This document shows, piece after piece, positions 1 through 12,282 of a stretch of 64,000 bases of DNA (its first letter is position 1; the number at the start of each line of letters is the position of its first letter). This stretch comes from Archivesica marissinica. Lineage: Eukaryota; Mollusca; Bivalvia; Venerida; Vesicomyidae. The notes under the pieces are model-generated. The model saw only the letters and a list, made by a program, of their open reading frames with translations, ran no database searches and was not told the origin of the DNA. The stretch spans positions 82,690,129 to 82,754,128 of the forward strand of contig CM026386.1 of assembly GCA_014843695.1 (NCBI GenBank), given 5' to 3'. Made by a program: the position numbers and the translations under genes.

Positions 1-3000
1 CAAACATCTCTGTCATGCTCCGTGTATCAAATAACATGCAAACATCTCTGTCATGCTCCGTGTATCAATGTTAATACAAACATCTCTGTCATGCTCCATG
101 TATCAAATAACATGCAAACATCTCTGTCATGCTCCGTGTATCAATGTTAATACAAACATCTCTATCATGCTCCGTGTATCAAATAACATACAAACATCTC
201 TGTCATGCTCCGTGTATCAAATAACATACAAACATCTCTGTCATGCTCCGTGTATCAAATAACATGCAAACATCTCTGTCATGCTCCGTGTATCAATGTT
301 AATACAAACATCTCTGTCATGCTCCATGTATCAAAAACATACAAACATCTCTGTCATGCTCCGTGTATCAAATAAATACAAACATCTCTGTCATGCTCCG
401 TGTATCAAGTTAATACAAACATCTCTATCATGCTCCGTGTATCAAATAACATACAAACATCTCTGTCATGCTCCATGTATCAAATAACATACAAACATCT
501 CTATCATGCTCCGTGTATCAAATAACATACAAACATCTCTATCATGCTCCGTGTATCAAATAACATACAAACATCTCTATCATGCTCCGTGTATCAAATA
601 ACATACAAACATCTCTATCATGCTCCGTGTATCAATGTTAATACAAACATCTCTGTCATGCTCCGTGTATCAAATAACATACAAACATCTCTATCATGCT
701 CCGTGTATCAAATTAATACAAACATCTCTATCATGCTCCGTGTATCAAGTAAATACAAACATCTCTATCATGCTCCGTGTATCAAATAACATACAAACAT
801 CTCTATCATGCTCCATGTATCAAATAACATGCAAACATCTATGTCATGCTCCGTGTATCAATGTTAATACAAACATCTGTCATGCTCCGTGTATCAAATA
901 ACATACAAACATCTCTGTCATGCTCCATGTATCAAATAACATGCAAACATCTCTGTCATGCTCCATGTATCAAATAACATGCAAACATCTCTGTCATGCT
1001 CCGTGTATCAAATAAATACAAACATCTCTATCATGCTCAGTGTATCAATGTTAATACAAACATTTGTCATGCTCCGTGTATCAAATAACATGCAAACATC
1101 TCTATCATGCTCCGTGTATCAATGTTAATACAAACATCTGTCATGCTCCGTGTATCAAATAACATACAAACATCTCTGTCATGCTCCATGTATCAAATAA
1201 CATGCAAACATCTCTGTCATGCTCCATGTATCAAATAACATGCAAACATCTCTGTCATGCTCCGTGTATCAAATAACATGCAAACATCTCTATCATGCTC
1301 AGTGTATCAATGTTAATACAAACATTTGTCATGCTCCGTGTATCAAATAACATGCAAACATCTCTATCATGCTCCGTGTATCAATGTTAATACAAACATC
1401 TGGCATGCTCCGTGTATCAAATAACATACAAACATCTCTGTCATGCTCCATGTATCAAATAACATGCAAACATCTCTGTCATGCTCCATGTATCAAATAA
1501 CATGCAAACATCTCTGTCATGCTCCGTGTATCAAATAACATGCAAACATCTCTGTCATGCTCCGTGTATCAAATAACATACAAACATCTCTGTCATGCTC
1601 CGTGTATCAAATAACATGCAAACATCTCTGTCATGCTCCGTGTATCAAATAACATACAAACATCTCTGTCATGCTCCATGTATCAAATAACATGCAAACA
1701 TCTCTGTCATGCTCCGTGTATCAATGTTAATACAAACATCTCTGTCATGCTCCGTGTATCAAGTTAATACAAACATCTCTGTCATGCTCCGTGTATCAAA
1801 TAACATACAAACATCTCTGTCATGCTCCGTGTATCAAATAACATACAAACATCTCTGTCATGCTCCGTGTATCAAAAACATGCAAACATCTCTATCATGC
1901 TCCGTGTATCAAATAACATACAAACATCTGTCATGCTCCGTGTATCAATAATACAAACATCTCTGTCATGCTCCATGTATCAAATAACATACAAACATCT
2001 CTGTCATGCTCCGTGTATCAAATAACATGCAAACATCTCTGTCATGCTCCGTGTATCAATGTTAATACAAACATCTCTGTCATGCTCCATGTATCAAATA
2101 ACATGCAAACATCTCTGTCATGCTCCGTGTATCAATGTTAATACAAACATCTCTATCATGCTCCGTGTATCAAATAACATACAAACATCTCTGTCATGCT
2201 CCGTGTATCAAATAACATACAAACATCTCTGTCATGCTCCGTGTATCAAATAACATGCAAACATCTCTGTCATGCTCCGTGTATCAATGTTAATACAAAC
2301 ATCTCTGTCATGCTCCATGTATCAAATAACATGCAAACATCTCTGTCATGCTCCATGTATCAAATAACATACAAACATCTCTGTCATGCTCCATGTATCA
2401 AATAACATGCAAACATCTCTGTCATGCTCCGTGTATCAATGTTAATACAAACATCTCTGTCATGCTCCGTGTATCAATGTTAATACAAACATCTCTGTCA
2501 TGCTCCGTGTATCAAATAACATACAAACATCTCTGTCATGCTCCATGTATCAAATAACATACAAACATCTCTATCATGCTCCGTGTATCAATGTTAATAC
2601 AAACATCTCTGTCATGCTCCATGTATCAAATAACATACAAACATCTCTATCATGCTCCGTGTATCAATGTTAATACAAACATCTCTATCATGCTCCGTGT
2701 ATCAAATAACATACAAACATCTCTATCATGCTCCATGTATCAAATAACATACAAACATCTCTATCATGCTCCGTGTATCAATGTTAATACAAACATCTCT
2801 GTCATGCTCCGTGTATCAAATAACATACAAACATCTCTATCATGCTCCATGTATCAAATAACATGCAAACATCTCTATCATGCTCCGTGTATCAAATAAA
2901 TACAAACATCTCTATCATGCTCCGTGTATCAAATAAATACAAACATCTCTATCATGCTCCATGTATCAAATAACATGCAAACATCTATGTCATGCTCCGT

Positions 3001-5055
3001 GTATCAATGTTAATACAAACATCTGTCATGCTCCGTGTATCAAATAACATACAAACATCTCTGTCATGCTCCATGTATCAAATAACATGCAAACATCTCT
3101 GTCATGCTCCATGTATCAAATAACATGCAAACATCTCTGTCATGCTCCGTGTATCAAATAACATGCAAACATCTCTATCATGCTCAGTGTATCAATGTTA
3201 ATACAAACATTTGTCATGCTCCGTGTATCAAATAACATGCAAACATCTCTATCATGCTCCGTGTATCAATGTTAATACAAACATCTGGCATGCTCCGTGT
3301 ATCAAATAACATACAAACATCTCTGTCATGCTCCATGTATCAAATAACATGCAAACATCTCTGTCATGCTCCATGTATCAAATAACATGCAAACATCTCT
3401 GTCATGCTCCGTGTATCAAATAACATGCAAACATCTCTGTCATGCTCCGTGTATCAAATAACATACAAACATCTCTGTCATGCTCCATGTATCAAATAAC
3501 ATGCAAACATCTCAGTCATGCTCCATGTATCAAATAACATGCAAACATCTCTGTCATGCTCCATGTATCAAATAACATACAAACATCTCTATCATGCTCC
3601 GTGAATCAAATAACATGCAAACATCTCTATCATGCTCCATGTATCAAATAACATGCAAACATCTCTGTCATGCTCCGTGTATCAAATAACATACAAACAT
3701 CTCTGTCATGCTCCGTGTATCAAATAACATGCAAACATCTCTATCATGCTCCGTGTATCAATGTTAATACAAACATCTCTATCATGCTCCATGTATCAAT
3801 GTTAATACAAACATCTCTATCATGCTCTGTGTATCAATGTTAATACAAACATCTCTATCATGCTCCGTGTATCAAATAACATACAAACATCTCTGTCATG
3901 CTCCGTGTATCAAATAACATACAAACATCTCTATCATGCTCCGTGTATCAAATAACATACAAACATCTCTGTCATGCTCCGTGTATCAAATAACATACAA
4001 ACATCTCTATCATGCTCCGTGTATCAAATAACATACAAACATCTCTGTCATGCTCCGTGTATCAAATAACATACAAACATCTCTATCATGCTCCGTGTAT
4101 CAAATAACATGCAAACATCTCTATCATGCTCCGTGTATCAATGTTAATACAAACATCTCTATCATGCTCCGTGTATCAAATAACATACAAACATCTCTGT
4201 CATGCTGCGTGTATCAAATAACATGCAAACATCTCTATCATGCTCCGTATATCAAATAACATACAAACATCTCTATCATGCTCCGTGTATCAATGTTAAT
4301 ACAAACATCTCTATCATGCTCCATGTATCAAATAACATACAAACATCTCTATCATGCTCCGTGTATCAAATAACATACAAACATCTCTATCATGCTCCGT
4401 GTATCAAATAACATACAAACATCTGTCATGCTCTGTGTATCAAATAACATACAAACATCTCTATCATGCTCCGTGTATCAATGTTAATACAAACATCTGT
4501 CATGCTCCGTGTATCAAATAACATACAAACATCTCTATCATGCTTCGTGTATCAATGTTAATACAAACATCTGTCATGCTCTGTGTATCAAATAACATGC
4601 AAGCATCTCTGTCATGCTCCGTGTATCAATGTTTATACAAACATCTGTCATGCTCCGTGTATCAAATAACATACAAACATCTCTGTCATGCTCCGTGTAT
4701 CAATGTTAATACAAACATCTGTCATGCTCTGTGTATCAAATAACATGCAAACATCTCTATCATGCTCCATGTATCAAATAACATGCAAACATCTCTATCA
4801 TGCTCCGTGTATCAAATAACATGCAAACATCTCTGTCATGCTCCATGTATCAAATAACATGCAAACATCTCTATCATGCTCCGTGTATCAATGTTAATAC
4901 AAACATCTCTATCATGCTCCGTGTATCAATGTTAATACAAACATCTCTGTCATGCTCCATGTATCAAATAACATGCAAACATTTCTATCATGCTCCGTGT
5001 ATCAATGTTAATACAAACATCTCTATCATGCTCCGTGTATCAAATAACATACAAT
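1..5055. repeat. 38-bp minisatellite, about 133 copies
   Basis: Continuous tandem array with a 38-bp unit whose core is ACAAACATCTCTGTCATGCT. Units carry one of two linkers, a CAAATAACATAC/GC type or a CAATGTTAATAC type, plus G/A and C/T variants and some units shortened by 2-4 bp. The array starts before the window. Blocks of unit variants recur inside it: the block near 33-290 recurs about 1991 bp later, and markers near 1297 recur near 3182. Thirty-eight is not a multiple of three, so the repeated open frames here are by-products of the repeat. Confidence 0.97.
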
Positions 5056-5289
5056 TCATCTGTAAATTATAAGTTATAATAACATTGTTTTATTTCAAAT
5101 GGAAGGTATAGATACTACATTATGTACTACTAACTTTCCTGTCCACTGTCTATCCTTCACAGTAACATAACTCCTTCAGTAATATCATATCATTATTAAA
5201 TGTACCTTTCTCCAAAATATATCTTAACCATTTCGTCCATGGAGCTGTGAGCTTATATCATGTGGTATCTGTATACAGTCCAACATATG
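5056..5289. other. Unique AT-rich spacer, nothing recognised
   Basis: About 230 bp of non-repetitive AT-rich sequence between the 38-bp array and a SINE. No exon-like frame or recognisable motif was seen. Confidence 0.6.
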
Positions 5290-5520
5290 TTAGTTTATAC
5301 AAATTTATCTTAGCTCGATTGCAAAACAAGTTCTTACAACTTATATTAATCACTCTCGTTAACCTCATTCCTGATGGAATCCATCGCCATGAGGGAGAGA
5401 GAAGAGGCAACATGGAATTTAAATGCCTTGCCTAAGGGCACAATCGTCACGGCTCCAGCGGGTCTCGAACTCCGGACCTTTCGCACCTGAAGCGAACGCA
5501 CATACACCACGCTATCACAT
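5290..5520 (-). mobile_element. SINE family A (tRNA-headed), reverse orientation
   Basis: Read on the minus strand, this copy starts with a tRNA-like head with an A-box-like segment around a GTGATAGCG start and a B-box GGAGTTCGAGACCC. The head ends with GCTGGAGCCGTGACGATTGT. A body follows with GCCCTTAGGCAAGGCATTTA and a TTTGTATAAACTA tail. The plus-strand copies at 10036-10275 and 13789-14023 share the whole structure, which supports a dispersed element rather than a tRNA gene. The anticodon-loop position reads CAG, but the head lacks features of a functional tRNA-Leu. Confidence 0.85.
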
Positions 5521-5577
5521 ATCTACCTCCATTGAGACTACTGGTAATCTATATATGGTTGTATCCAGTAAAGGCAG

Positions 5578-5784
5578 TACCGGTGTCATATGATATTTTC
5601 ACCCGCCTATTTTTTCACCCGCGGGTGAAAAAAATGCCATGAGATTTTCACCCCCCCCCCCCCATGAGACTTGGTTAGGGTTAAAATATTGGGGGGCGGG
5701 GGTGAGGGGGTGAAAATCTCATGGCATTTTTTTCACCCACGGGTGAAAATATCGCGCGGGTGAAAATCTCATGTGACACCGGTA
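5578..5784. mobile_element. Small foldback element (MITE-like)
   Basis: Imperfect palindrome of about 207 bp with ends TACCGGTGTCA and TGACACCGGTA. Both arms carry nested GGGTGAAAA/TTTTCACCC palindromes and a CATGAGATTTTCACC motif. The centre has a 13-base C run and a G-rich stretch. No coding capacity is visible and the superfamily was not determined. Confidence 0.75.
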
Positions 5785-5879
5785 TGATAATTATTCTGAC
5801 CTTTAGTGTAAATAACTGCTGTATGTTTCTAATGTATCGTATATATGGTATCTTTAATGGCATCATTAGGTGATTCTAA

Positions 5880-6505
5880 ATGGGATAGGGTTATATCATA
5901 ATATATCATAATGGGATAGGGTTATATATCATAATGGGATCGGGTTATATATCATAATGGGATAGGGTTATATATCATAATGGGATAGGGTTATATATCA
6001 TAATGGGATAGGGTTATATATCATAATGGGATCGGGTTATATATCATAATGGGATAGGGTTATATATCATAATGGGATAGGGTTATATATCATAATGGGA
6101 TAGGGTTATATATCATAATGGGATCGGGTTATATATCATAATGGGATAGGGTTATATATCATAATGGGATAGGGTTATATATCATAATGGGATAGGGTTA
6201 TATATCATAATGGGATCGGGTTATATATCATAATGGGATAGGGTTATATATCATAATGGGATAGGGTTATATATCATAATGGGATAGGGTTATATATCAT
6301 AATGGGATCGGGTTATATATCATAATGGGATAGGGTTATATATCATAATGGGATAGGGTTATATATCATAATGGGATAGGGTTATATATCATAATGGGAT
6401 CGGGTTATATATCATAATGGGATAGGGTTATATATCATAATGGGATAGGGTTATATATCATAATGGGATAGGGTTATATATCATAATGGGATAGGGTTAT
6501 ATATC
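5880..6505. repeat. 23-bp tandem array with 92-bp higher-order period
   Basis: About 27 copies of ATAATGGGATAGGGTTATATATC. One in every four units has GGGATCGGG instead of GGGATAGGG. The marker C falls at 5941, 6033, 6125, 6217, 6309 and 6401, exactly 92 bp (four units) apart each time, so the array expanded by copying tetramers. The last four units lack the marker. Confidence 0.97.
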
Positions 6506-7120
6506 AGTAATGTGGCAGCTTATTACTTAGATATGAATTTTAGCTAAACAAATGATGCTAAGTGCCAAACAAAATACTATCTACGACCCAGGTTGATACA
6601 GTGTGCTTTCCAGTATGTTCTGGCTTGATACGGCTCATGCCCATATTTAACCAGCCCCTGAGAAAATAACACATGCACACTCAGTGCTAGTTTGCTTACT
6701 GCATGTAGCATCTCTGTGTGTTTGACAGATAACAGATGTTTGTAGTTTCATGGTAATACTTCAATCGTGTTTGTGTATCTAGTTCATATAAAGAGTTTAT
6801 TACGTAGCTATTAAAGCTGCTAGTTTACTGTTAAATGTTCAAATTCATATCAAAGTATCGGTCCCCAGCTGATATCAAGCTACCTTGTGTCGATACCTAG
6901 CCTGATATAACTGTTAATTATTAGCAAATCACAGACGAGTCAATCTCAGAAATACAGAACAAATATAATACAATATAATACGGTAATAGAATCACATCCC
7001 TCTTCAAAATCACTTTCACAATTTCTAAAAACGTTATTATCATGATAATCATGTACATGTACTTGTTGCAATACCCGTATTACCCGAGTGTTCCAGCAGA
7101 GAAATCCAACCTAAGACATG
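6506..7120. other. Unique intergenic or intronic sequence
   Basis: About 615 bp of AT-rich sequence. No exon with plausible splice sites, no tandem structure and no recognisable element was seen. Confidence 0.55.
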
Positions 7121-7469
7121 TTAACCCTTTCCTTCATAAAGATTTAGGTTAATATACTATTATATCTCCATACAAACGACAGCCATTTAGCTATAATGCA
7201 GTCGATAAGTAGTGGCCATATCTATCCAACCTCCATAGATATTACTGGGACTAAATGAGATTCTGGCCTTATTATGAACATTGGTTTGGCTACTACATTG
7301 TCAATGTATGTCATATTAGTAATGGCGTCAAGAGGTGCTTCTATGAGGGAGAGGGTTAATGTATGTTGTATTGGTAATGGCATCAAGAGGTGCTTCTATG
7401 AGGGAAAGGGTTAATGTATGTCATATTGGTAATGGCGTCAAGAGGTGCTTCTATGAGGGAAAGGGTTAA
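7121..7469 (+). mobile_element. TTAA-bounded MITE, family 1, with three internal 55-bp units
   Basis: Ends are TTAACCCTTTCCTTCATA and TATGAGGGAAAGGGTTAA, inverted with one mismatch in 18 and bounded by TTAA as expected of piggyBac-type non-autonomous elements. The 3' half holds three tandem units of about 55 bp (ATGTCATATTGGTAATGGCG type), each closed by its own copy of the 3' terminus. A second copy at 12283-12706 has five units. No coding capacity is seen. Confidence 0.8.
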
Positions 7470-7841
7470 CTGTATTTGAACAATATATAATCCTTATTTC
7501 TGCTCAGGTCTGTAACAAATCAGAACAACATTATGCTAATCAGCTTTCTGTCCAATTCTATCATTGTAAATAATCATGTGCTGATTCGTAAAATAAATAT
7601 GTTTAAACCAAACCAAATTATAATAGCAGGGAAACGAATGTGTATAAATCACTTTTACAGTGTTTAATTAAATCATAGCACACTCGCATATTCTGCAATT
7701 TCATTTTCTCAACAGGAATATAACTTTTCAGCACATTGTTGCGAAGTATAATCAATGAAATGGGCCAATGCTAATCAAATATCTCTCATTCAATAATAAA
7801 TACAAAACGTCAGGAAATAAGAAGTCCCGAAAAGTGACATT
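7470..7841. other. Unique AT-rich spacer
   Basis: About 370 bp without a convincing exon, element or tandem repeat. Confidence 0.5.
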
Positions 7842-8199
7842 GACGAGACAGGTGAAATGGGTTCTGACGAGACAGGTGAAATGGGTTCTGACGAGACAGG
7901 TGAAATGGGTTCTGACGAGACAGGTTAAATGGGTTCTGATGAGACAGGTGAAATGGGTTCTGATGAGACAGGTGAAATGGGTTCTGATGAGACAGGTGAA
8001 ATGGGTTCTGACGAGACAAGTGAAATGGGTTCTGATGAGACAGGTGAAATGGGTTCTGATGATCCAGGTGAAATGGGTTCTGACGAGACAGGTGAAATGG
8101 GTTCTGACGAGACAGGTGAAATGGGTTCTGATGAGACAGGTGAAATGGGTTCTGATGAGACAGGTGAAATGGGTTCTGACGAGACAGGTGAAATGGTTC
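7842..8199. repeat. 24-bp tandem array, about 15 copies
   Basis: The unit is GACGAGACAGGTGAAATGGG plus TTCT. A period divisible by three leaves long frames open on both strands, for example a Gly-Ser-Asp-Glu-Thr-Gly-Glu-Met repeat. One unit has GGTTAAATGG, a stop in that frame. There is no start context or flanking exon structure, so this is called a minisatellite. Confidence 0.93.
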
Positions 8200-8409
8200 T
8201 CACTGGCAGTTGCCATTTTTCCGCATTTGGCGGGGAAAAAAGAATTGGCGGAAAAACATAATGATTTGGCGAAAATAAAAAATAAAAAAACAAACAAACA
8301 ACTTCAATTTTCAGTTGTCAATCTCAGTTATTATAATTATATCCAACATAGCTGTCTCCATGTTAAGCTCTGCCAGTAAATCCCTAAATACCCGACAGGA
8401 TGTTAATTA

Positions 8410-8474
8410 GACTACAGCCCACTGGTTATTGAATATATAACTGTTGAATATTCAATAACCAGTGGGGTGTAGTC
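8410..8474. repeat. Inverted repeat (hairpin) with 26-bp arms
   Basis: Arms 8410-8435 (GACTACAGCCCACTGGTTAT...) and 8449-8474 are reverse complements with about one mismatch around a 13-bp loop. TTAATTA-like sequence lies outside both arms, so it could be a very short MITE or a relic of one. Confidence 0.75.
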
Positions 8475-8602
8475 AAATTAACATTAAATTGGTTTCTTGT
8501 GTCATACAACATCGATAATTTACATAATATCATCTGGGTATTTATGTTAATTAGGCTGTGAATTCTGTCAAGATGTTTTACATCAGCGTTGCTTGGCGTT
8601 AC

Positions 8603-9822
8603 ATATTGATTGTATTAAGTTTATTATCCGGATGTCGGGAGAGATTATCTTATGCCTCGTGGGCTGTGTTTCACATTGTGTATTTGTTGATTGTATTAAG
8701 TTTATTATCCGGATGTCGGGAGAGATTATCTTATGCCTCGCGGGCTGTATTTCACCTTGTGTATTTGTTGTATTAAGTTTATTATCCGGATGTCGGGAGA
8801 GATTATCTTATGCCTCGCTGGCTGTATTTCACATTGTGTATTTGTTGATTGTATTAAGTTTATTATCCGGATGTCGGGAGAGATTATCTTATGCCTCGCT
8901 GGCTGTATTTCACATTGTGTATTTGTTGATTGTATTAAGTTTATTATCCGGATGTCGGGAGAGATTATCTTATGCCTCGCGGGCTGTATTTCACATTGTG
9001 TATTTGTTGATTGTATTAAGTTTATTATCCGGATGTCGGGAGAGATTATCTTATGCCTCGCTGGCTGTATTTCACATTGTGTATTTGTTGATTGTATTAA
9101 GTTTATTATCCGGATGTCGGGAGAGATTATCTTATGCCTCGCTGGCTGTATTTCACATTGTGTATTTGTTGATTGTATTAAGTTTATTATCCGGATGTCG
9201 GGAGAGATTATCTTATGCCTCGCTGGCTGTATTTCACATTGTGTATTTGTTGATTGTATTAAGTTTATTATCCGGATGTCGGGGGAGATTATCTTATGCC
9301 TCGCTGGCTGTATTTCACCTTGTGTATTTGTTGATTGTATTAAGTTTATTATCCGGATGTCGGGAGAGATTATCTTATGCCTCGCGGGCTGTATTTCACA
9401 TTGTGTATTTGTTGATTGTATTAAGTTTATTATCCGGATGTCGGGAGATTATCTTATGCCTCGCTGGCTGTATTTCACCTTGTGTATTTGTTGATTGTAT
9501 TAAGTTTATTATCCGGATGTCGGGGGAGATTATCTTATGCCTCGCTGGCTGTATTTCACCTTGTGTATTTGTTGATTGTATTAAGTTTATTATCCGGATG
9601 TCGGGAGAGATTATCTTATGCCTCGCGGCCTGTATTTCACATTGTGTATTTGTTGATTATATTAAGTTTATTATCCGGTTGTCGGGAGAGATTATCTTAT
9701 GCCTCGCGGCCTGTATTTCACATTGTGTATTTGTTGATTGTATTAAGTTTATTATCCGGTTGTCGGGAGAGATTATCTTATGCCTCGTGGGCTGTGTTTC
9801 ACCTTGTGTATTTGAGGACTCA
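8603..9822. repeat. 81-bp minisatellite, about 15 copies
   Basis: The unit contains GTATTAAGTTTATTATCCGG and TTATCTTATGCCTCGCTGGC. Eighty-one is divisible by three, so a 420-codon frame spans the array on the plus strand, but other plus-strand frames are also open over hundreds of bases. Unit indels near 8766 and 9440 switch the translated repeat from one frame's peptide to another's. This pattern fits an array expanding without coding constraint. Confidence 0.93.
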
Positions 9823-10035
9823 AAATTTAGCAACATACAGATTACCATTAATTAGCAAGTATGCCCTCCAGAAATAAGGCGAAATGGATGTCGCCCTGAT
9901 GTCTATTGCCGGCGAAGTCATGGAAAACAAAGCGACTTAGCGTGAGCCATGCAACACAGTCACAGTAATTCTTGGACCATTCAGTCGCCTACATGCCTCA
10001 GTGACTTTAAACAAAACTACACATGGAACAATTGT
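9823..10035. other. Unique spacer
   Basis: About 210 bp between the 81-bp array and a SINE. Nothing recognisable was seen. Confidence 0.5.
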
Positions 10036-10275
10036 CAGGAAGTCGTGATAGCGCAGTGGATGCGCGTTCGCTTCAGGTACGAAAGGTCTGGAGTTCGAGC
10101 CCCACTGGAGCCGTTACGATTGTGCCCTTAGGCAAGGCATTTAAATTCCACGTTGCCATTTCTCACTCCCTCGTGGCGATGGATTCCATCAGGAATGAGG
10201 TCTCGAGAGTGATTTATATAAGTTGAAATAACTTGTTTCGCAATCGAGCTAAAATAAATTTGTATAAACTAATTG
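10036..10275 (+). mobile_element. SINE family A, full-length-looking copy
   Basis: The tRNA-like head has A-box TAGCGCAGTGG and B-box-like GGAGTTCGAGCCC. The body has GCCCTTAGGCAAGGCATTTA and GGATTCCATCAGGAATGAGG, and the 3' end is AATAAATTTGTATAAACTAA. It matches the copies at 5290-5520 (minus) and 13789-14023 (plus) throughout. Confidence 0.88.
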
Positions 10276-10390
10276 TCAGGTCATCAAAGATTTACATGGT
10301 GTAGTGTTTATAAAATACGAGATCAAAAGTATTGTTTGACACCTGAAATGTGCCAAATAATGGTGTTCTAATAACAGCAGCTAAGTGCTC

Positions 10391-10685
10391 GCACAAGTTG
10401 ACTCTGTACTTACATCATATGCACAAACTTGACTCTGTACTTACATCATATTGCACAAACTTGACTCTGTACTTACATCATATTGCACAAAGCTTGTGGC
10501 ACTCTGTACTTACATCATATGTATGCACAAAGCTTGTGGCACTCTGTACTTACATCATATGTATGCACAAAGCTTGTGGCACTCTGTACTTACATCATAT
10601 GTATGCACAAAGCTTGTGGCACTCTGTACTTACATCATATGTATGCACAAAGCTTGTGGCACTCTGTACTTACATCATATGTATG
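10391..10685. repeat. 40-bp tandem array with shorter variants
   Basis: Five 40-bp units (GCACAAAGCTTGTGGCACTC...) follow about three shorter units that lack the AGCTTGTGG portion. The array shows local expansion from a degenerate edge. Frames across it are repeat artefacts. Confidence 0.93.
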
Positions 10686-10736
10686 GAGAAATATGAGAGG
10701 ATAGAAAAGCTACTCTACAATTGAAATTAGCAACAT

Positions 10737-10925
10737 GTTTATATAGGGGCCTGTCCAATTTATATTGTAGCCCAACCCATTTGCTTATTTTCCCTTGACA
10801 AAACAAATGTATCGTATACTGCAATCATATAATTACATATTAATCTCTGATTTGTTCTTAGTATTGTATGTATATATGTAATGTATTGTATGAAAAAAAT
10901 GTAATAAAATATTATTAACATAATT
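10737..10925 (+). mobile_element. Dispersed element C, 3'-end fragment
   Basis: Contains TAGCCCAACCCATTTGC and ends with GTAATAAAATATTATTAAC. A related sequence lies at 29282-29406, where it is flanked by a short direct repeat, and a weaker one at about 17735-17915. A SINE or the 3' end of a LINE is most likely, but the family is not identified. Confidence 0.4.
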
Positions 10926-11008
10926 TATATTGGGGTGTATCAATATTAAATTATGGCTCGTCCATTTTCAGAGGGGACAACCCCTGCGACCGTCTGTTAA
11001 AAAAATGT

Positions 11009-11300
11009 ACAGACGGATCTGTAGTCCAGTGGTAACACGCTGGACTGGTAATCCAGGGATCGCAGGTTCGATCCCCCGTCTGACCCTAATAAAATTAACA
11101 GTCTTTCAGATGGGACGTTAAACCGAGGTCTCGTGTCGGTGCTGTACACCATGCACGTAAAAGATCCAGAGGAGACTCTGGAATGGGTCTCTGTCTGTAT
11201 CATTGCACTATCCTCCAAAAATCTAAAATGACTAATCTCTTCAGGAGGCGTTGCTCATAAGGGCAACTAGTAGCGACGATAAATAAACATAAAACACCAA
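11009..11300 (+). mobile_element. SINE family B (tRNA-headed, mollusc-type body)
   Basis: The tRNA-like head has A-box TAGTCCAGTGG and B-box GGTTCGATCCC, and its anticodon-loop position reads GGT (threonine-like). The body has CAGATGGGACGTTAAACCGA, a GTGTCGGTGC segment and a GACTCTGG segment, and the 3' end is CGACGATAAATAAAC. Conserved bodies of this kind are reported for metazoan and mollusc SINE superfamilies; I assign it by resemblance only. Other copies are at 26019-26300 (plus), 40925-41145 (minus) and 55110-55360 (minus). Confidence 0.85.
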
Positions 11301-11467
11301 AAAAAATGTTTCGTGAGTACTGAAATAATTCAATGTTTCATGATTATTATGAGCTATTTGACATCACTTGTTTCAATTAACATTTATTATAAAGTGGTGA
11401 AATAAAATTCGCTAAAATATCGTAATTCTTGTCTAAGATTATTTTCGTGTTGCATTGTGCACAATTT

Positions 11468-12012
11468 TGTCCAACAAACATGGTACACTTGATCTACCCA
11501 ACAAACGTGGTACAATTGATCTACCTAACAAACGTGGTACACTTGATCTACCCAACAAACGTAGTACACTTGATCTACCCAACAAACGTGGTACAATTGA
11601 TCTACCCAACAAACGTGGTACAATTGATCTACCCAACAAACGTGGTACACTTGATCTACCAAACAAACGTGGTACACTTGATCTACCCAACAAACGTGGT
11701 ACAATTGATCTACCCAACAAACATGGTACACTTGATCTACCCAACAAACGTGGTACACTTGATCTACCCAACAAACGTGGTACAATTGATCTACTCAACA
11801 AACGTGGTACACTTGATCTACCCAACAAACGTGGTACAATTGATCTACCCAACAAACGTGGTACAATTGATCTACCCAACAAACGTGGTACAATTGATCT
11901 ACCCAACAAACGTGGTACACTTCATCTACCCAACAAACGTGGAACACTTCATCTACCCAACAAACGTGGTACACTTCATCTACCCAACAAACGTGGTACA
12001 CTTCATCTACTG
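11468..12012. repeat. 27-bp tandem array, about 20 copies
   Basis: The unit contains AACAAACGTGGTACACTTGA with CTT/ATT variation. Being divisible by three, it leaves at least five frames open across both strands (for example a Leu-Pro-Asn-Lys-Arg-Gly-Thr repeat). There is no exon context on either side. Confidence 0.94.
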
Positions 12013-12282
12013 ATATATTTTGAACAGGTAAAGTTAATCGAGTATATCGGTTTGATGTATTGTACTACAAAATCTAACATACAGAATGTCACACTTCACA
12101 TACTGTCACTGCTTTGCATAGCATTAACTGTAACGTTGACGGACAATGAAAGGCTTTGATTTTTTCACTTTATAACGGTGTTTGCACTATCTGTTGTATA
12201 AAAATTAAATTAAATTTCAAAGATGCATGCTATACCTGTTAAACAGCAATACTCAAACTATTCACTGGCAGACGTAACTTGC
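12013..12282. other. Unique spacer
   Basis: About 270 bp of AT-rich sequence between the 27-bp array and a MITE. Nothing recognised. Confidence 0.5.

Noticed and set aside
1..5055. Many 60-107-codon frames with Met-Leu-Arg-Val-Ser repeats
   Set aside because: They are the three-phase translation of a 38-bp tandem repeat and recur wherever variants avoid stops. There is no gene structure.
1..6505. Possible CRISPR arrays
   Set aside because: Repeats are contiguous without unique spacers, and the DNA is clearly eukaryotic.
5880..6505. Telomere-like TAGGGTTA motif in the 23-bp array
   Set aside because: The period is 23 bp, not 6, with intervening AT-rich sequence. An interstitial telomere origin is not supported.
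7752..8379. Long overlapping frames on both strands over the 24-bp array
   Set aside because: A period divisible by three opens several frames at once. One unit introduces a stop in the most protein-like frame.
8593..9855. 420-codon frame over the 81-bp array
   Set aside because: Repeat-derived, with frame switching at unit indels and other plus-strand frames also open.
10036..10110. tRNA gene
   Set aside because: A and B boxes belong to a SINE head found in several copies with the same body. Folding is imperfect. The same applies to 11009, 13789, 25946, 26019 and 44822.
11429..12159. Frames of 150-234 codons over the 27-bp array
   Set aside because: Open in several frames on both strands because 27 is divisible by three; no coding context.
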